Shown: piece by piece, positions 55,925 through 64,000 of the stretch
Numbering within the stretch: the first letter of the stretch is position 1
Layout of the letters: each line of letters begins with the position of its first letter
Assembly: GCF_024244095.1 (NCBI RefSeq)
Contig: NW_026250687.1
Location: 62,001 to 126,000, forward strand
Source of the DNA: Nematocida homosporus
Taxonomy: Eukaryota > Microsporidia
Direction of reading: 5' to 3'
DNA length: 64,000 bases
The notes under the pieces: generated by a model
Told to the model about the DNA's origin: nothing
The model's input: the letters and a program-made list of their open reading frames with translations, nothing else
Database searches by the model: none
Program-made: the position numbers and the translations under genes

Positions 55925-56491
55925 TTAAGAGGGATTGTGGTGATGGTTGAAGGTAGAGTGTGGGGAGAGGTTTTCGTGTTGGGGTGATTGTTGCTGCTGG
56001 TGGTGGGATTGTTGCTGTTGCTGTTGTTGGTGGTTGGCGAGGAAGGCGTCTTTGATTTGGACGAGTTTATCATTGACAATGGAGTAGAGGTGGAGTTGTT
56101 TGTCTTTGGTTTGGTTGTCTTGAAGGAGGTGCATGGTTTGGTTGCAGAGGCCGTTGAGCTCTTGTTCGAGTGAGATAAGGGTTTCTTTGATTTGGTGGGT
56201 GGTTGTGGCTGCGGCTTGAATATCGGGGAGGAAGAGTTGTTGGGGTTGAGATGGGTGTGGGTAGTGGGATTGTGGTTGGTTTTGGCGGGGTTGGGTTGAG
56301 AGGGCATTAAGAAGAGTTTGGGTAGATTCGTCTATTTTAGCTTGAATATTAGTGATGATAGTGGTTGATTCAGAACTGACTTGGTGGCGAAGGAGTGTGT
56401 TTTCTTTGGTAAGAGCTTCAACCTCTTCCTCGAGTGAAATCACTTGCTGTATCAATGAGGAGACACGTGCGGACTCTGAGAATTCTTGCAT
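55925..56491 (-). CDS. Coiled-coil, Gln/His-rich protein, unknown, 188 aa
   Basis: Not recognised. Residues 12-65 are a coiled coil (VSSLIQQVISLEEEVEALTKEN). A Pro/Gln-rich spacer (about 68-88) leads to a second helical part (IKETLISLEQELNGLCNQTMHLLQD, KLVQIKDAFLA). The C-terminus is Gln/His-rich (HQQQQQQQSHHQQQQ), encoded by a GTTGTTGCT-type triplet run at about 55985-56035 that is probably length-variable. No signal peptide. A Mediator-like or cytoskeletal role is possible but unsupported. Confidence 0.6.
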   Translation of the reverse strand: MQEFSESARVSSLIQQVISLEEEVEALTKENTLLRHQVSSESTTIITNIQAKIDESTQTLLNALSTQPRQNQPQSHYPHPSQPQQLFLPDIQAAATTTHQIKETLISLEQELNGLCNQTMHLLQDNQTKDKQLHLYSIVNDKLVQIKDAFLANHQQQQQQQSHHQQQQSPQHENLSPHSTFNHHHNPS

Positions 56492-56694
56492 GGCTTAAAA
56501 ATGGACAAATTGGGTTAGTACTTGGTTGTGTGGAGTTGGGTTGAGTTATGTGGGGTGGGGTTGGGTTGGGTTATGTTTGAGTAATGCTAAGTTGAATTAA
56601 GTAATGTGATATGCAATTGCTTGGCTTAACTGAATACTAACCCAAGTATTGGTCTAATTAGAAAGAGAATATCATAATAAACTACCTTGATCGG

Positions 56695-56700
56695 TTTATT
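56695..56700 (-). terminator. AATAAA overlapping the IleRS stop
   Basis: The minus strand reads GACTAAATAAACC: the last A of the TAA stop starts the AATAAA. Confidence 0.45.
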
Positions 56701-59700
56701 TAGTCCTTGTGGGTGGCAAGAGTTAGCTTGATGGTTTGCCCGGCGATTTCAAGAGTTTCGGTGGTGCCTTCAAGTTGAGTGCTGGTAAGTTGGGTGTTTG
56801 GGTCGCAAGTGACCATGGCTGGATCGGTGCCTTGGACGAAGAGAGTAGCGAGGTCGGAAATTTGGAGACCGGCTCGTTTGCGGAGCTTTTGCACGGCACT
56901 CTTGATTTCTCGGCGGATCCAGAGATCTTTGGTGGCTTCGTTTTGAGTCTTGTCAACCAGGGCATAGACTGTGTCCGATGCTGCTAGACCTTCAATGTTG
57001 GCGGGAAGACCTTTGGCTTCGCGGCGATAGATGACTTCTTCTCGAGTGATAGTGAGGCCTGAAAGCTCGACTTTGCCGGTTGTCATGAGTTGAGAAATAG
57101 TCTTGGTATCTTGGTGGTTGGCCCGGATAAGAGAAGCTCTTTGCTGGACCTCTTTACCCGTATGAAGAGCACCGATGCGCTTGAAATCAGGCGTGATACT
57201 TTCATCCCAAGTATAGTCAGAAAGGTTGCGGAAACACACGGACATGGCATTGCATTCTTTGGCTAGAACATTAGCTAGGACGGTTGAGTGGGTAGAGCCG
57301 ACTACTGAAACTTCACAGATAGGCATTTTGAGAGAGAGTCCGTTCTTTTCTCGGATGATTCGGACGGCTTCAACAACACTCTTGACTTCGCGAAGATCTT
57401 CCAGAACAGTATCTGCTCCCTTGGACATTCGCTTGGCCAAAGTTTTGATCATTTCGGTAATTTCATGCTGGGCGTCTTGGTGCATGATAAAGTGCACCGA
57501 CGGGTTGGCAGTAAGTGAAGAAGAATTGGTGGGGGGTAGTTGGGGTAGATCGTCAACTGTTCCGGGTTTAACGAGGGCCAAGAAGCAACGCTCACTGAAG
57601 AATGGAGCAAATGGAGCCATAAAGACAGAGAAGATACGTAAAACAAAAGCCAGCACGGGCATTTCGGTGCCTCGCAGTCGTTCACGACTTAATCGAATGT
57701 ACCATCGGCTAAGATCGCCTAAGAAAGCAACTGCTCTTGCAACTATGCCCTGGACGCGATAAGCTCTGCCTTCAGCTTCAATAAACTGAGCAAACTCTTT
57801 AAGCTCTTTGACAATCCATAGGTCTAGAAGAAGTCCGTCTTCCTGCTCACTAATGGAAATACCTGCCACTTCCAGTGCAATATCTTCTATTTCGCAGCCC
57901 GTGCTGGTACTGACTGAGCCGCCGGTTGTAAGCAAGAAGCGCAGACAGTTCTCCCAGGGAATTAGTAGATCGCGCAACATCCCGGCCACGCCTTGTTCCG
58001 TGAAGCGTAGATTTTCGGCTTTAACTACTGGTGAAGAGATCATGTAAAGTCGCATGGCATCGGCGCCATGTGTGTCCATAACTTGGGAAGGATCTGGGTA
58101 GTTCTTGAGTCGCTTGCTCATTTTCTTACCATCGGCGGCTAGGACTAGTCCGGTTACCATGACGTTCTTGAAGGCCGGTCGACGGTGTAGTAGGACGGCT
58201 AAAACGTGCAGGGTGTAAAACCAGCCACGCGTCTGGTCTAGGCCTTCGGCAATAAAGTCGGCCGGGAAAGTCTTTTCAAACCGCTCCTTGTTCTCAAAGG
58301 GGTAGTGGATTTGGGCATAAGGCACCGAGCCGCTTTCAAACCAGCAGTCAAGTACTTCTGGAGTCCGTTTGTACTGGTGGCCGTTATGACTAATAATGAT
58401 TTCATCAACCTTATCCTTATGCAAGTCGGTTACTTTGGTGCCAGATAAAGACTCTAACTCAGCAGCAGATCCAATGCAGAGATAATCCTCTGGTTTAGGA
58501 TCGGCTACATCAGTGCGCACCCAGATTGGAATGGGAGTACCCCAGTACCTATTCCTAGAAATAGACCAGTCGCGAGCATGGGCTAGCCATAGACCAAACT
58601 TGCCCGTGCCTACGGCAGCTGGTGCCCAGTTAATGCGCTGGTTCTCTTTCACTAACTCGTCCGTATGCTGTTTAACCCGGACAAACCAGCTAGGAATAGC
58701 TCGGTAAATAAGAGGTGTGTCTGAGCGCCAGCAGAACGGGTACGAGTGAACAATAGAGCCCGAGGCATAGAGACGGCCCTTGGCCTTGAGGTCCTTAATG
58801 ATTTGCGAGTCCGTGTCCTTGACGTACTGTCCGGCATATGGTTCTATTTCAGCAGTAAAGAGACCGGCATCATTAATTGGGCAGGGTACTTCTTGGTTCT
58901 CAGTTAGTAGTCCAGCGGCCACTAAGGCCATATAGTCTTCTTCTCCAAAACCTGGTGCACAATGAACAACTCCAGTACCTGCTCCTTCGGCCACATAACT
59001 TGCTCCATAGACCTTAAAGAAGCCACTAGTCCGTAAAGTCTCAAAGAAAGCAAAAGGCGGCGAGTACTCTAGGCCTAATAAGTCTTGTCCCTTCAGCTGG
59101 GCCAAGATCGGTCGTTTACCAACTGAAAATAGACCAACAACTCCATACGTGCCTTCTTCTTTATCAGCAATCACAGCATAGTCCATCTCAGGATTAACTA
59201 GTGCAGCTAAATTACTAGGTAGAGTCCAAGGGGTTGTTGTCCAGATTAGTAAACTTGTTTGCGCAAAGGTCTGTTCGCCTACTTTTAAAGGCGCTAAGAG
59301 TTCTAAACGAACGGTTGCGGCTAAATCAGTGGCTTCCTTGTAGTTTTGATTGGCTTCAAAATTACTCATTGGTGTTCGACAGGCCGTTGAGTACGGCATA
59401 ACTCGGTATCCTTTGTAAACAAGTCCTTTACTGTGCAGTTCTTTAAAGACGGACCAAACACTCTCCATAAAGCTAAAGTCCATGGTTTTGTAGCCATTCT
59501 GGAAATCAATCCAGCGACCCATTCGATTAACTGTTTCCTCCCATTCTTGCGTGTACTTAGTCACAATACTGCGACAGTATCCGTTGTAGGCAGCTACTCC
59601 TACTCGTTCTACATCTTGAGTTGTCTTGATACCGTACATCTTGTCTATTTCGTACTCAATTGGCAATCCATGACAATCCCAGCCAAAACGCCGAACAACA

Positions 59701-59912
59701 TGATGTCCTTGTTGATAGAAGAATCTCGTAACCGTATCCTTAATTGTTCCTGATAAAATATGTCCATAATGTGGTAATCCCGTTGCAAAAGGAGGACCGT
59801 CATAAAAGGAAAACTCATCTTTGCCCTCACTAAGTTGCATTGCAGTTTCAAAAGCCTTAATGCTTTGCCAGTAAGTCAGAATTCGTCTTTCTGTTTCACT
59901 AAATGTGCCCAT
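56700..59912 (-). CDS. ILS1: Isoleucyl-tRNA synthetase
   Basis: Class I synthetase charging tRNA-Ile; cytosolic eukaryotic type, 1070 aa, full length. Signature HIGH is PHYGHI at 47-52. The first Rossmann block reads DGPPFATGLPHYGH, and GWDCHGLPIE follows. The CP1 editing domain carries TTPWTLPSN and GTGVVHCAPGFGEEDY. DCWFESGSVPYAQ, EGLDQTRGWFYTLHVL and the KMSKRLKNYPDP loop (about 596) close the catalytic core. The anticodon-binding and C-terminal regions are present (RRAVAFLGDLSRWYIRLSR-like, then an appended domain of about 200 residues). No premature stops. Organellar origin is unlikely. Confidence 0.97.
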   Translation of the reverse strand: MGTFSETERRILTYWQSIKAFETAMQLSEGKDEFSFYDGPPFATGLPHYGHILSGTIKDTVTRFFYQQGHHVVRRFGWDCHGLPIEYEIDKMYGIKTTQDVERVGVAAYNGYCRSIVTKYTQEWEETVNRMGRWIDFQNGYKTMDFSFMESVWSVFKELHSKGLVYKGYRVMPYSTACRTPMSNFEANQNYKEATDLAATVRLELLAPLKVGEQTFAQTSLLIWTTTPWTLPSNLAALVNPEMDYAVIADKEEGTYGVVGLFSVGKRPILAQLKGQDLLGLEYSPPFAFFETLRTSGFFKVYGASYVAEGAGTGVVHCAPGFGEEDYMALVAAGLLTENQEVPCPINDAGLFTAEIEPYAGQYVKDTDSQIIKDLKAKGRLYASGSIVHSYPFCWRSDTPLIYRAIPSWFVRVKQHTDELVKENQRINWAPAAVGTGKFGLWLAHARDWSISRNRYWGTPIPIWVRTDVADPKPEDYLCIGSAAELESLSGTKVTDLHKDKVDEIIISHNGHQYKRTPEVLDCWFESGSVPYAQIHYPFENKERFEKTFPADFIAEGLDQTRGWFYTLHVLAVLLHRRPAFKNVMVTGLVLAADGKKMSKRLKNYPDPSQVMDTHGADAMRLYMISSPVVKAENLRFTEQGVAGMLRDLLIPWENCLRFLLTTGGSVSTSTGCEIEDIALEVAGISISEQEDGLLLDLWIVKELKEFAQFIEAEGRAYRVQGIVARAVAFLGDLSRWYIRLSRERLRGTEMPVLAFVLRIFSVFMAPFAPFFSERCFLALVKPGTVDDLPQLPPTNSSSLTANPSVHFIMHQDAQHEITEMIKTLAKRMSKGADTVLEDLREVKSVVEAVRIIREKNGLSLKMPICEVSVVGSTHSTVLANVLAKECNAMSVCFRNLSDYTWDESITPDFKRIGALHTGKEVQQRASLIRANHQDTKTISQLMTTGKVELSGLTITREEVIYRREAKGLPANIEGLAASDTVYALVDKTQNEATKDLWIRREIKSAVQKLRKRAGLQISDLATLFVQGTDPAMVTCDPNTQLTSTQLEGTTETLEIAGQTIKLTLATHKD

Positions 59913-60223
59913 AGTAAGAAAAGAAAGAAAGAATATATAGGTTTAAGTTGAGTGGTATTGAGTAAGTGTTGAGTTGAGTATTGAGTGGGTTAGGGTGGTC
60001 TTGGGGTGAGGTGTGGGGAGATGATGTGTGGTTTGCTTTGATTTAGTGGACTTGTGGTTGGTATTGGGTTAGGTTAGGTTAAGATTGAGATAGAGATTGA
60101 GATAGATTCTAGTGATAGTTTGGTAGAATCAATTGGTAGTTGGAAATAACTAAATCCTAGCTTAACTTAACTCACTACTAATTCACTACTAGCTTAACTT
60201 GACTTGACTTAATAATATCTTAT

Positions 60224-60320
60224 GGTAAGCAAAATTACCATATAAGGAAATTCTTATATTTTTTGTTATTTTGGTGAAAATTCTGATTTTCAATTTCCTT
60301 ATATGGTAATTTTCCTTACC
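60224..60320. repeat. 97-bp element with 29-bp near-perfect inverted repeats
   Basis: The left arm (60224-60252, starting GGTAAGCAAAATTACC) and the right arm (60292-60320, ending TAATTTTCCTTACC) are reverse complements with one mismatch. The 39-base A/T-rich interior cannot code for a protein. No clear target-site duplication flanks it. It could be a MITE-like remnant, a replication or transcription hairpin, or a shared regulator of the divergent IleRS and SRP54 genes. Confidence 0.85.
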
Positions 60321-60715
60321 TTCTCCAATTAATGAATAAACAATTAAATCTGCCCTACAAACCAACCTGCCATTTATTCTACCCCAAACTAACTACTCCA
60401 ACTCAATCCCACCTTAACTCAACCCAATCCCACCTTAACTTAGCATAAATACATAACTAAACCCAGTTTAGTGTTATAATAAACTCAAATGAAAGCCTTC
60501 CAATTCCGATAAGAATAGACTTGTCTCTTTTTTAATAACTATTTGGTTTATTATCATTGTTAGTAAATCTCTATTTCTACTCTAATATCTTACTTCAAAC
60601 AATCAAACTAAGTATACGCCAGCTCAATCCACTCCTACCCACTAGTAATCCATGCCAAATACTAACTCAACCCTATCTAAGACCAACTCAACCCACTACT
60701 TATACTAACTAGATA

Positions 60716-60724
60716 CAATTTTTT
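60716..60724 (+). promoter_or_regulatory. CAATTTTTT before the SRP54 start
   Basis: It ends one base before the ATG at 60726, as in the other genes with this start-proximal word. Confidence 0.5.
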
Positions 60725-60725
60725 A

Positions 60726-62168
60726 ATGCTTAGTGACTTAGGATGTGGAATTAGTGGTGCTTTAAAAGGTCTGTTTACTCAAAAAGGCAATGAAGAGAAG
60801 GATTTGAACTTAGCCGTTAAAAAGATAACAACATCTTTGTTAAGTTCTAATGTAAGTACTAGAGTGGTTTTAGGCGTAAAGAAACGAATTCTAGAGAGAT
60901 ATCAAGCAATCGATGTACCGGCTAGTGCTAAGAAAGAGAAGTTGCTGCAGAAGATAGTCTTTGAAGAGTTGTGTCGTATGGTAGATCCGGGTAAGGAAGC
61001 TTTTAAGCCTAAAAAGAAGGATGTTTCTGTGGTCTTATTCGTAGGGCTACAAGGCAGTGGAAAGACAACTTCATGCTGTAAGTATGCGCGATATTATCGT
61101 CAACGCGGGTTTAAGGTAGGTATAGTTTGTGCTGATACGTTTAGGGCAGGTGCAGCAGAACAGGTCGTGCAGAACGTAGGAACCATGGATGTGGCCGTTT
61201 ATACTTCTTCAGTAGTTGATCCAGTAGCAGTTGCTCGTGCAGGTGTTGCTGAACTTCGAGAGAGTTGTAACTTGATTTTAGTGGATACCAGTGGCCGGCA
61301 TACTCAGGAAGGTGCACTTTTTGATGAAATGGTAGAGATTGAGGCGGCAACTAAGCCAACCGCGACTATTTTTGTTGTAGATGCATCGATTGGACAAGCG
61401 GCCGAAGTACATGCGAAGGCTTTTATGGAGCGTATTGGATTGGGAGCCGTGATTATTACAAAAACAGATGGAACCAAGAATATAGGAGGAGCTTTAAGTA
61501 GTGTAGCCGAGACACAAACTCCGGTAGCCTTTGTAGGTACAGGTGAAGGAATGGGCCAGTTAGAACCGTTCAGTCCCCGTGGGTTTGTGAGTAAGCTAAT
61601 GGGTTTAGGAGATATTGCAGGTCTTGCTGATAAGTTAGAAGGACTAGGTATGACTGCTGAGCGGCAAGAGGAGTTAATTGGGAAGATCAAAGCAGGAGAG
61701 TTTTCAATGGGTGACTTTTATGAGCAATTTAAGCGTATATTAGAGCTAGGGCCAATTTCCCAACTATTATCACTAGTACCGGGTATGAATGCAGGTATGT
61801 TGGACGAACGCACATTCCGACGAATGGGTACTGTCTTCTCAGGTATGACTAAGAAAGAGTTACGGACTAATGGCGAGGTCTTTTTACGAGGCAATGCTCG
61901 GATTATGCGGGTGGCAGCCGGTAGTGGTGTAGCTCCTACTGAAATAAGGGCAACGGTTAATTCGTACCGAATGATGTCTCAGATGTTACGGAAGCTATCT
62001 TCTAATCCAATGTTTGCCGGGTTATTTGGTGGAGCAGGTGGTGCCGGGGCAGGTGGACAGGTTGCTCCTCCCACACCGGAAACAGCGGCAGCTCAAATGG
62101 CGCAACTAAAGAAGATGATGCCGCCTGGCTTCTCATCACTCTTTGACCAGATGGGGAAGTTTATGTGA
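60726..62168 (+). CDS. SRP54: Signal recognition particle GTPase SRP54
   Basis: SRP54 binds signal sequences and, by GTP-dependent pairing with its receptor, docks ribosomes at the ER. The 480-aa protein has the helical N domain (1-88), and the G domain with G1 GLQGSGKTT (107-115), DTFRAGAAEQ (137-146), DTSGRH (near 190) and TKTDGT (near 248). The M domain (about 305-480) includes GDFYEQFKRILELGPISQLLSLVPGM. It ends in a Gly/Ala-rich, Met-containing tail that binds SRP RNA and signal peptides. Length and order are those of eukaryotic SRP54. Confidence 0.97.
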   Translation: MLSDLGCGISGALKGLFTQKGNEEKDLNLAVKKITTSLLSSNVSTRVVLGVKKRILERYQAIDVPASAKKEKLLQKIVFEELCRMVDPGKEAFKPKKKDVSVVLFVGLQGSGKTTSCCKYARYYRQRGFKVGIVCADTFRAGAAEQVVQNVGTMDVAVYTSSVVDPVAVARAGVAELRESCNLILVDTSGRHTQEGALFDEMVEIEAATKPTATIFVVDASIGQAAEVHAKAFMERIGLGAVIITKTDGTKNIGGALSSVAETQTPVAFVGTGEGMGQLEPFSPRGFVSKLMGLGDIAGLADKLEGLGMTAERQEELIGKIKAGEFSMGDFYEQFKRILELGPISQLLSLVPGMNAGMLDERTFRRMGTVFSGMTKKELRTNGEVFLRGNARIMRVAAGSGVAPTEIRATVNSYRMMSQMLRKLSSNPMFAGLFGGAGGAGAGGQVAPPTPETAAAQMAQLKKMMPPGFSSLFDQMGKFM

Positions 62169-62369
62169 GGGAAGCATAACGAATAAATAGGATAGTATTG
62201 AGTTGAGTTGTGTTAGTATTGAATTGGGTTATGTGGAGTTAGTAGTGGGTTCAATTTATTGATTATGTGGTTTAGTTTGTGTTGGGTTAGCTTTGGCTTA
62301 GTATTGGCTTGGCTTATGTTGAGACTGTATTGTGATGTTGATAGATATGGGAACATAAAATCCTCATGA

Positions 62370-62375
62370 TTTATT
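62370..62375 (-). terminator. AATAAA overlapping the zinc-knuckle frame stop
   Basis: The AATAAA coincides with the TAA that ends the zinc-knuckle frame, as at three other genes here, which supports that frame as the real C-terminus. Confidence 0.45.
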
Positions 62376-63005
62376 GGGTTGGGTTAGGTTGTGATGAGTT
62401 AGTGTTAGGTTGTGATGAGTTAGTATTGGGTGGAGATGATGGAGATAGTGGAGGGCTGGATGGAGACTGGGAGGGTTGGGGTGCTGGGGATTGAGTAATT
62501 GGGGTATTGGGATGAGGTGTGTTGGATGGCGATGTGGTACTTTGAGGACAGGCCTGGGCATAGTGGTCGGGTGCGGAACAAACAAAGCATTTGAGGGATC
62601 CTTTGCGGTTCTTGCGATTNTAGTGATCCTATCTTCAAGGTCTTTGATTGGGTTTAGTAGATGGAGAGGACAGCTGGTGGCACAGGGACATTGTTGGTTG
62701 AGCTCTTGTTGGGCCCAAGTAGCAGCAATAGCTTGGATTTGAGCTTTAACTTCGGGCCAGCCTACTGTCTTTTCGATGGTAGATAGTTGGGCGCAATCTA
62801 TAGCTTCTTTAAGCAAAAGTCTGTGCGATCCATTGAGTCGTTGGGCAAGTGCAGTTATAATGTGTATTTCACTTCGCGGATCCAGTTGAGTTACATTATC
62901 TCCCTTTTTAGCAATAGCCGAGCTAAACCTATCTTCAATGGCATTAATGAGAAAGACGGCACGTTCAGTGTACGTTGTTGTGGTTTTGTTTATCTCAGAA
63001 GTCAT
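62371..63005 (-). pseudogene. CCHC zinc-knuckle protein gene with a frameshift at N62620
   Basis: The frame from ATG 63005 is good for about 128 residues (helical, with a Cys-rich NQQCPCATSCPLHL), then degrades at the ambiguous base N at 62620. Immediately past it, another minus-strand frame encodes RKNRKGSLKCFVCSAPDHYAQACPQ, with the CX2CX4HX4C zinc knuckle at its centre. A Pro/Ser/Thr/Asn-rich tail follows and stops at the TAA at 62371-62373, which overlaps an AATAAA. The two frames are joined if one base is missing (or two extra) at the N, so this is most likely a sequencing or assembly error in one intact gene. A basic zinc-knuckle protein of this size would bind RNA or DNA. Specific family not recognised. 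Confidence 0.75.
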
Positions 63006-63459
63006 AAGAAATTGACAAAAAAGTGTGTATTTAAGCGCTATCTTGATTTAGGTTTAAACTACGCCGAGTGGTGTGGCGTGAAGTAAGATAAAGCAAGGCG
63101 TGCTATAACGTGTTCTTTGACTTGCCGTTTAAAGAGTCCAAGCCACAGTACAGCTTAGTGCAACTCAACTAAACTCAACAAATAACTTAACCTAACTCAA
63201 GACTAACTCAAATCAAAATCAAATCAAACCAAAACCAGCACCAATCTAGCACCAACCCAATCAATTAAAACAAGCCAACCCAATACCACCTCAATACGAA
63301 CACTAGCTTAACACCAACTTAACATCCAACTAAACTATACTGTACTAATACCAACTTAACATCCAACTAAACTATACTGTACCAATGCCAACTAAATCAA
63401 ACCAAACCAATACCAACTCAATACTAAACTAAACTAAACCATACTAATAGCAACTTTAC
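63006..63459. other. Intergenic, no gene seen
   Basis: Ordinary composition up to about 63150, then A/C-rich (AACATCCAACTAAACTATACTG occurs as a near-exact local duplication at about 63319-63341 and 63358-63380). Confidence 0.5.
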
Positions 63460-64000
63460 TTATAGCTTACCCACGGACCAATCCGTGCTTAGCTCCAATG
63501 GATCAGAAATACTAATGCCATCCTTGGTGACCTTAGAGATCTGTATGGCACCACACGCTCGCGTATCACGATAGAGTAAAGTCCGCATAGCAGTCATTAA
63601 CAACTCTCGGGCTTCAGCTTCTTCCAACTCGCCATCAGCCACTCCCTTCCTTAGAATAGGCAAGGCAATGTGAGCACCCAGACCTGTAGCTATAACATTA
63701 GCATGATAAAAACCTCCCAATGGATCTATAGCTGCTAAAAACAAGCCATTAGGATCACATTCATACGGAACGGCTTCTCGCGGCTGTTCTTCAATTCCAG
63801 CCACTACATGGTAGTTCTGCTCTGGCTGGCCGCGGTTGCGCTTTTCGTACATATGATTCCTGAGAATCTCAAAACACTCTCTGGGCCCAAAAACAGTGGC
63901 TTCTTCAGTAATTGGGTTCATTTCCAAGCGCAGCATATGCACAACCTCTTGAAAGTTACTGTATTCCCCAGAAGAGACCAAGAGAGTATTTGGGGATATC
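63460..64000 (-). CDS. 20S proteasome beta-4 (yeast Pre4/beta7) subunit, partial
   Basis: A non-catalytic beta subunit of the 20S core. The visible residues match the PSMB4/Pre4 type: SSGEYSNFQEVV (family: ASGDYADFQ), NHMYEKRNRGQPEQNYHVVAG (MYxRRSKMNPLWN), GLFLAAIDPLGGFYHANVIATGLGAHIALPILR (xLGYVDMLGVxYEAPxLATGYGAYLAxPLLR), EAEARELLMTAMRTLLYRDTRA (TEARDLVExCMRVLYYRDARS) and STDWSVGKL at the end. The reading frame remains open to the window edge, so the N-terminus lies outside; no start codon can be chosen. The TAA is at 63460-63462. Confidence 0.88.
   Translation of the reverse strand, partial: ISPNTLLVSSGEYSNFQEVVHMLRLEMNPITEEATVFGPRECFEILRNHMYEKRNRGQPEQNYHVVAGIEEQPREAVPYECDPNGLFLAAIDPLGGFYHANVIATGLGAHIALPILRKGVADGELEEAEARELLMTAMRTLLYRDTRACGAIQISKVTKDGISISDPLELSTDWSVGKL

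Larger units (their letters stand above)
59913..60725. other. Long divergent intergenic with inverted-repeat element
   Basis: No gene seen in 813 bases between the divergent IleRS and SRP54 starts. It contains a 97-bp element with 29-bp inverted repeats (60224-60320), then A/C-rich low complexity up to the SRP54 start. Confidence 0.6.

Noticed and set aside
57226..57762. 178-codon plus-strand frame opposite IleRS
   Set aside because: Lies wholly inside a clear synthetase gene; composition is Arg/Ser/Thr noise.
62364..62620. Pro/His-rich C-terminus of the frame from ATG 63005
   Set aside because: It is the out-of-frame reading past N62620; the zinc knuckle is in another frame.

Overview
The window reads as a microsporidian (compact fungal-parasite) nuclear genome. 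Eukaryotic informational genes (Prp8, Nop56/58-type, eIF6, SRP54, MBF1, IleRS, Elp4, a proteasome beta subunit) are intron-free as far as I can see, sit a few tens to hundreds of bases apart on both strands, and are mixed with lineage-specific secreted or membrane proteins that resemble nothing I can name. Start codons often sit directly behind a CAATTTT-like word, and AATAAA signals often overlap stop codons; both fit the short untranslated regions of Microsporidia. I cannot assign the genus from sequence alone. I count 42 protein genes (19 plus, 23 minus) and one tRNA.

Layout. 0.5-4.3 kb: small unknown gene, an overlapping Cwc25-like ORF, TAP42/IGBP1, Sec22-like R-SNARE, Rrp8. 4.9-13.6 kb: secreted protein, PDCD5 and a CCCH protein on a 24-bp bidirectional start region, membrane and secreted unknowns. 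13.8-26.3 kb: LRR protein, secreted protein, Pds5-like HEAT protein, tRNA-Gly(UCC), MBF1, Hop2, TBL1/Sif2, membrane and Ser-rich unknowns. 26.3-35 kb: Sec11, a shortened Prp8, cofactor-independent phosphoglycerate mutase. 35-46 kb: ALG1, secreted protein, Arc1/EMAPII-like tRNA-binding protein, eIF6, two neighbouring membrane-anchored proteins, BRD8-like protein. 46-54 kb: Nop56/58-type protein, Elp4, APC6/Cdc16, secreted protein, thymidylate kinase, helical unknown. 54-64 kb: telobox Myb protein, Q-rich coiled coil, IleRS, SRP54, a CCHC zinc-knuckle gene broken by a frameshift at the single N, and a proteasome beta subunit running off the window.

Functions that fit together: RNA processing (Prp8, Cwc25-like, Nop56/58-type, Rrp8, eIF6, CCCH protein); chromosome biology (Pds5, Hop2, TRF-like Myb, APC6, TBL1, BRD8-like); secretory entry (SRP54, Sec11, Sec22, ALG1); translation (IleRS, Arc1-like, Elp4, tRNA-Gly).

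The most unusual material is the lineage-specific secreted or anchored proteins, at least three of which share a short IYRxNP-type motif, and the intergenic DNA. The latter is written in a tiny vocabulary (AACTCAA, AATACTAACCC and complements), with several tandem repeats, a dispersed repeat carrying TGACGTCA palindromes, and a 97-bp element with near-perfect 29-bp inverted repeats.
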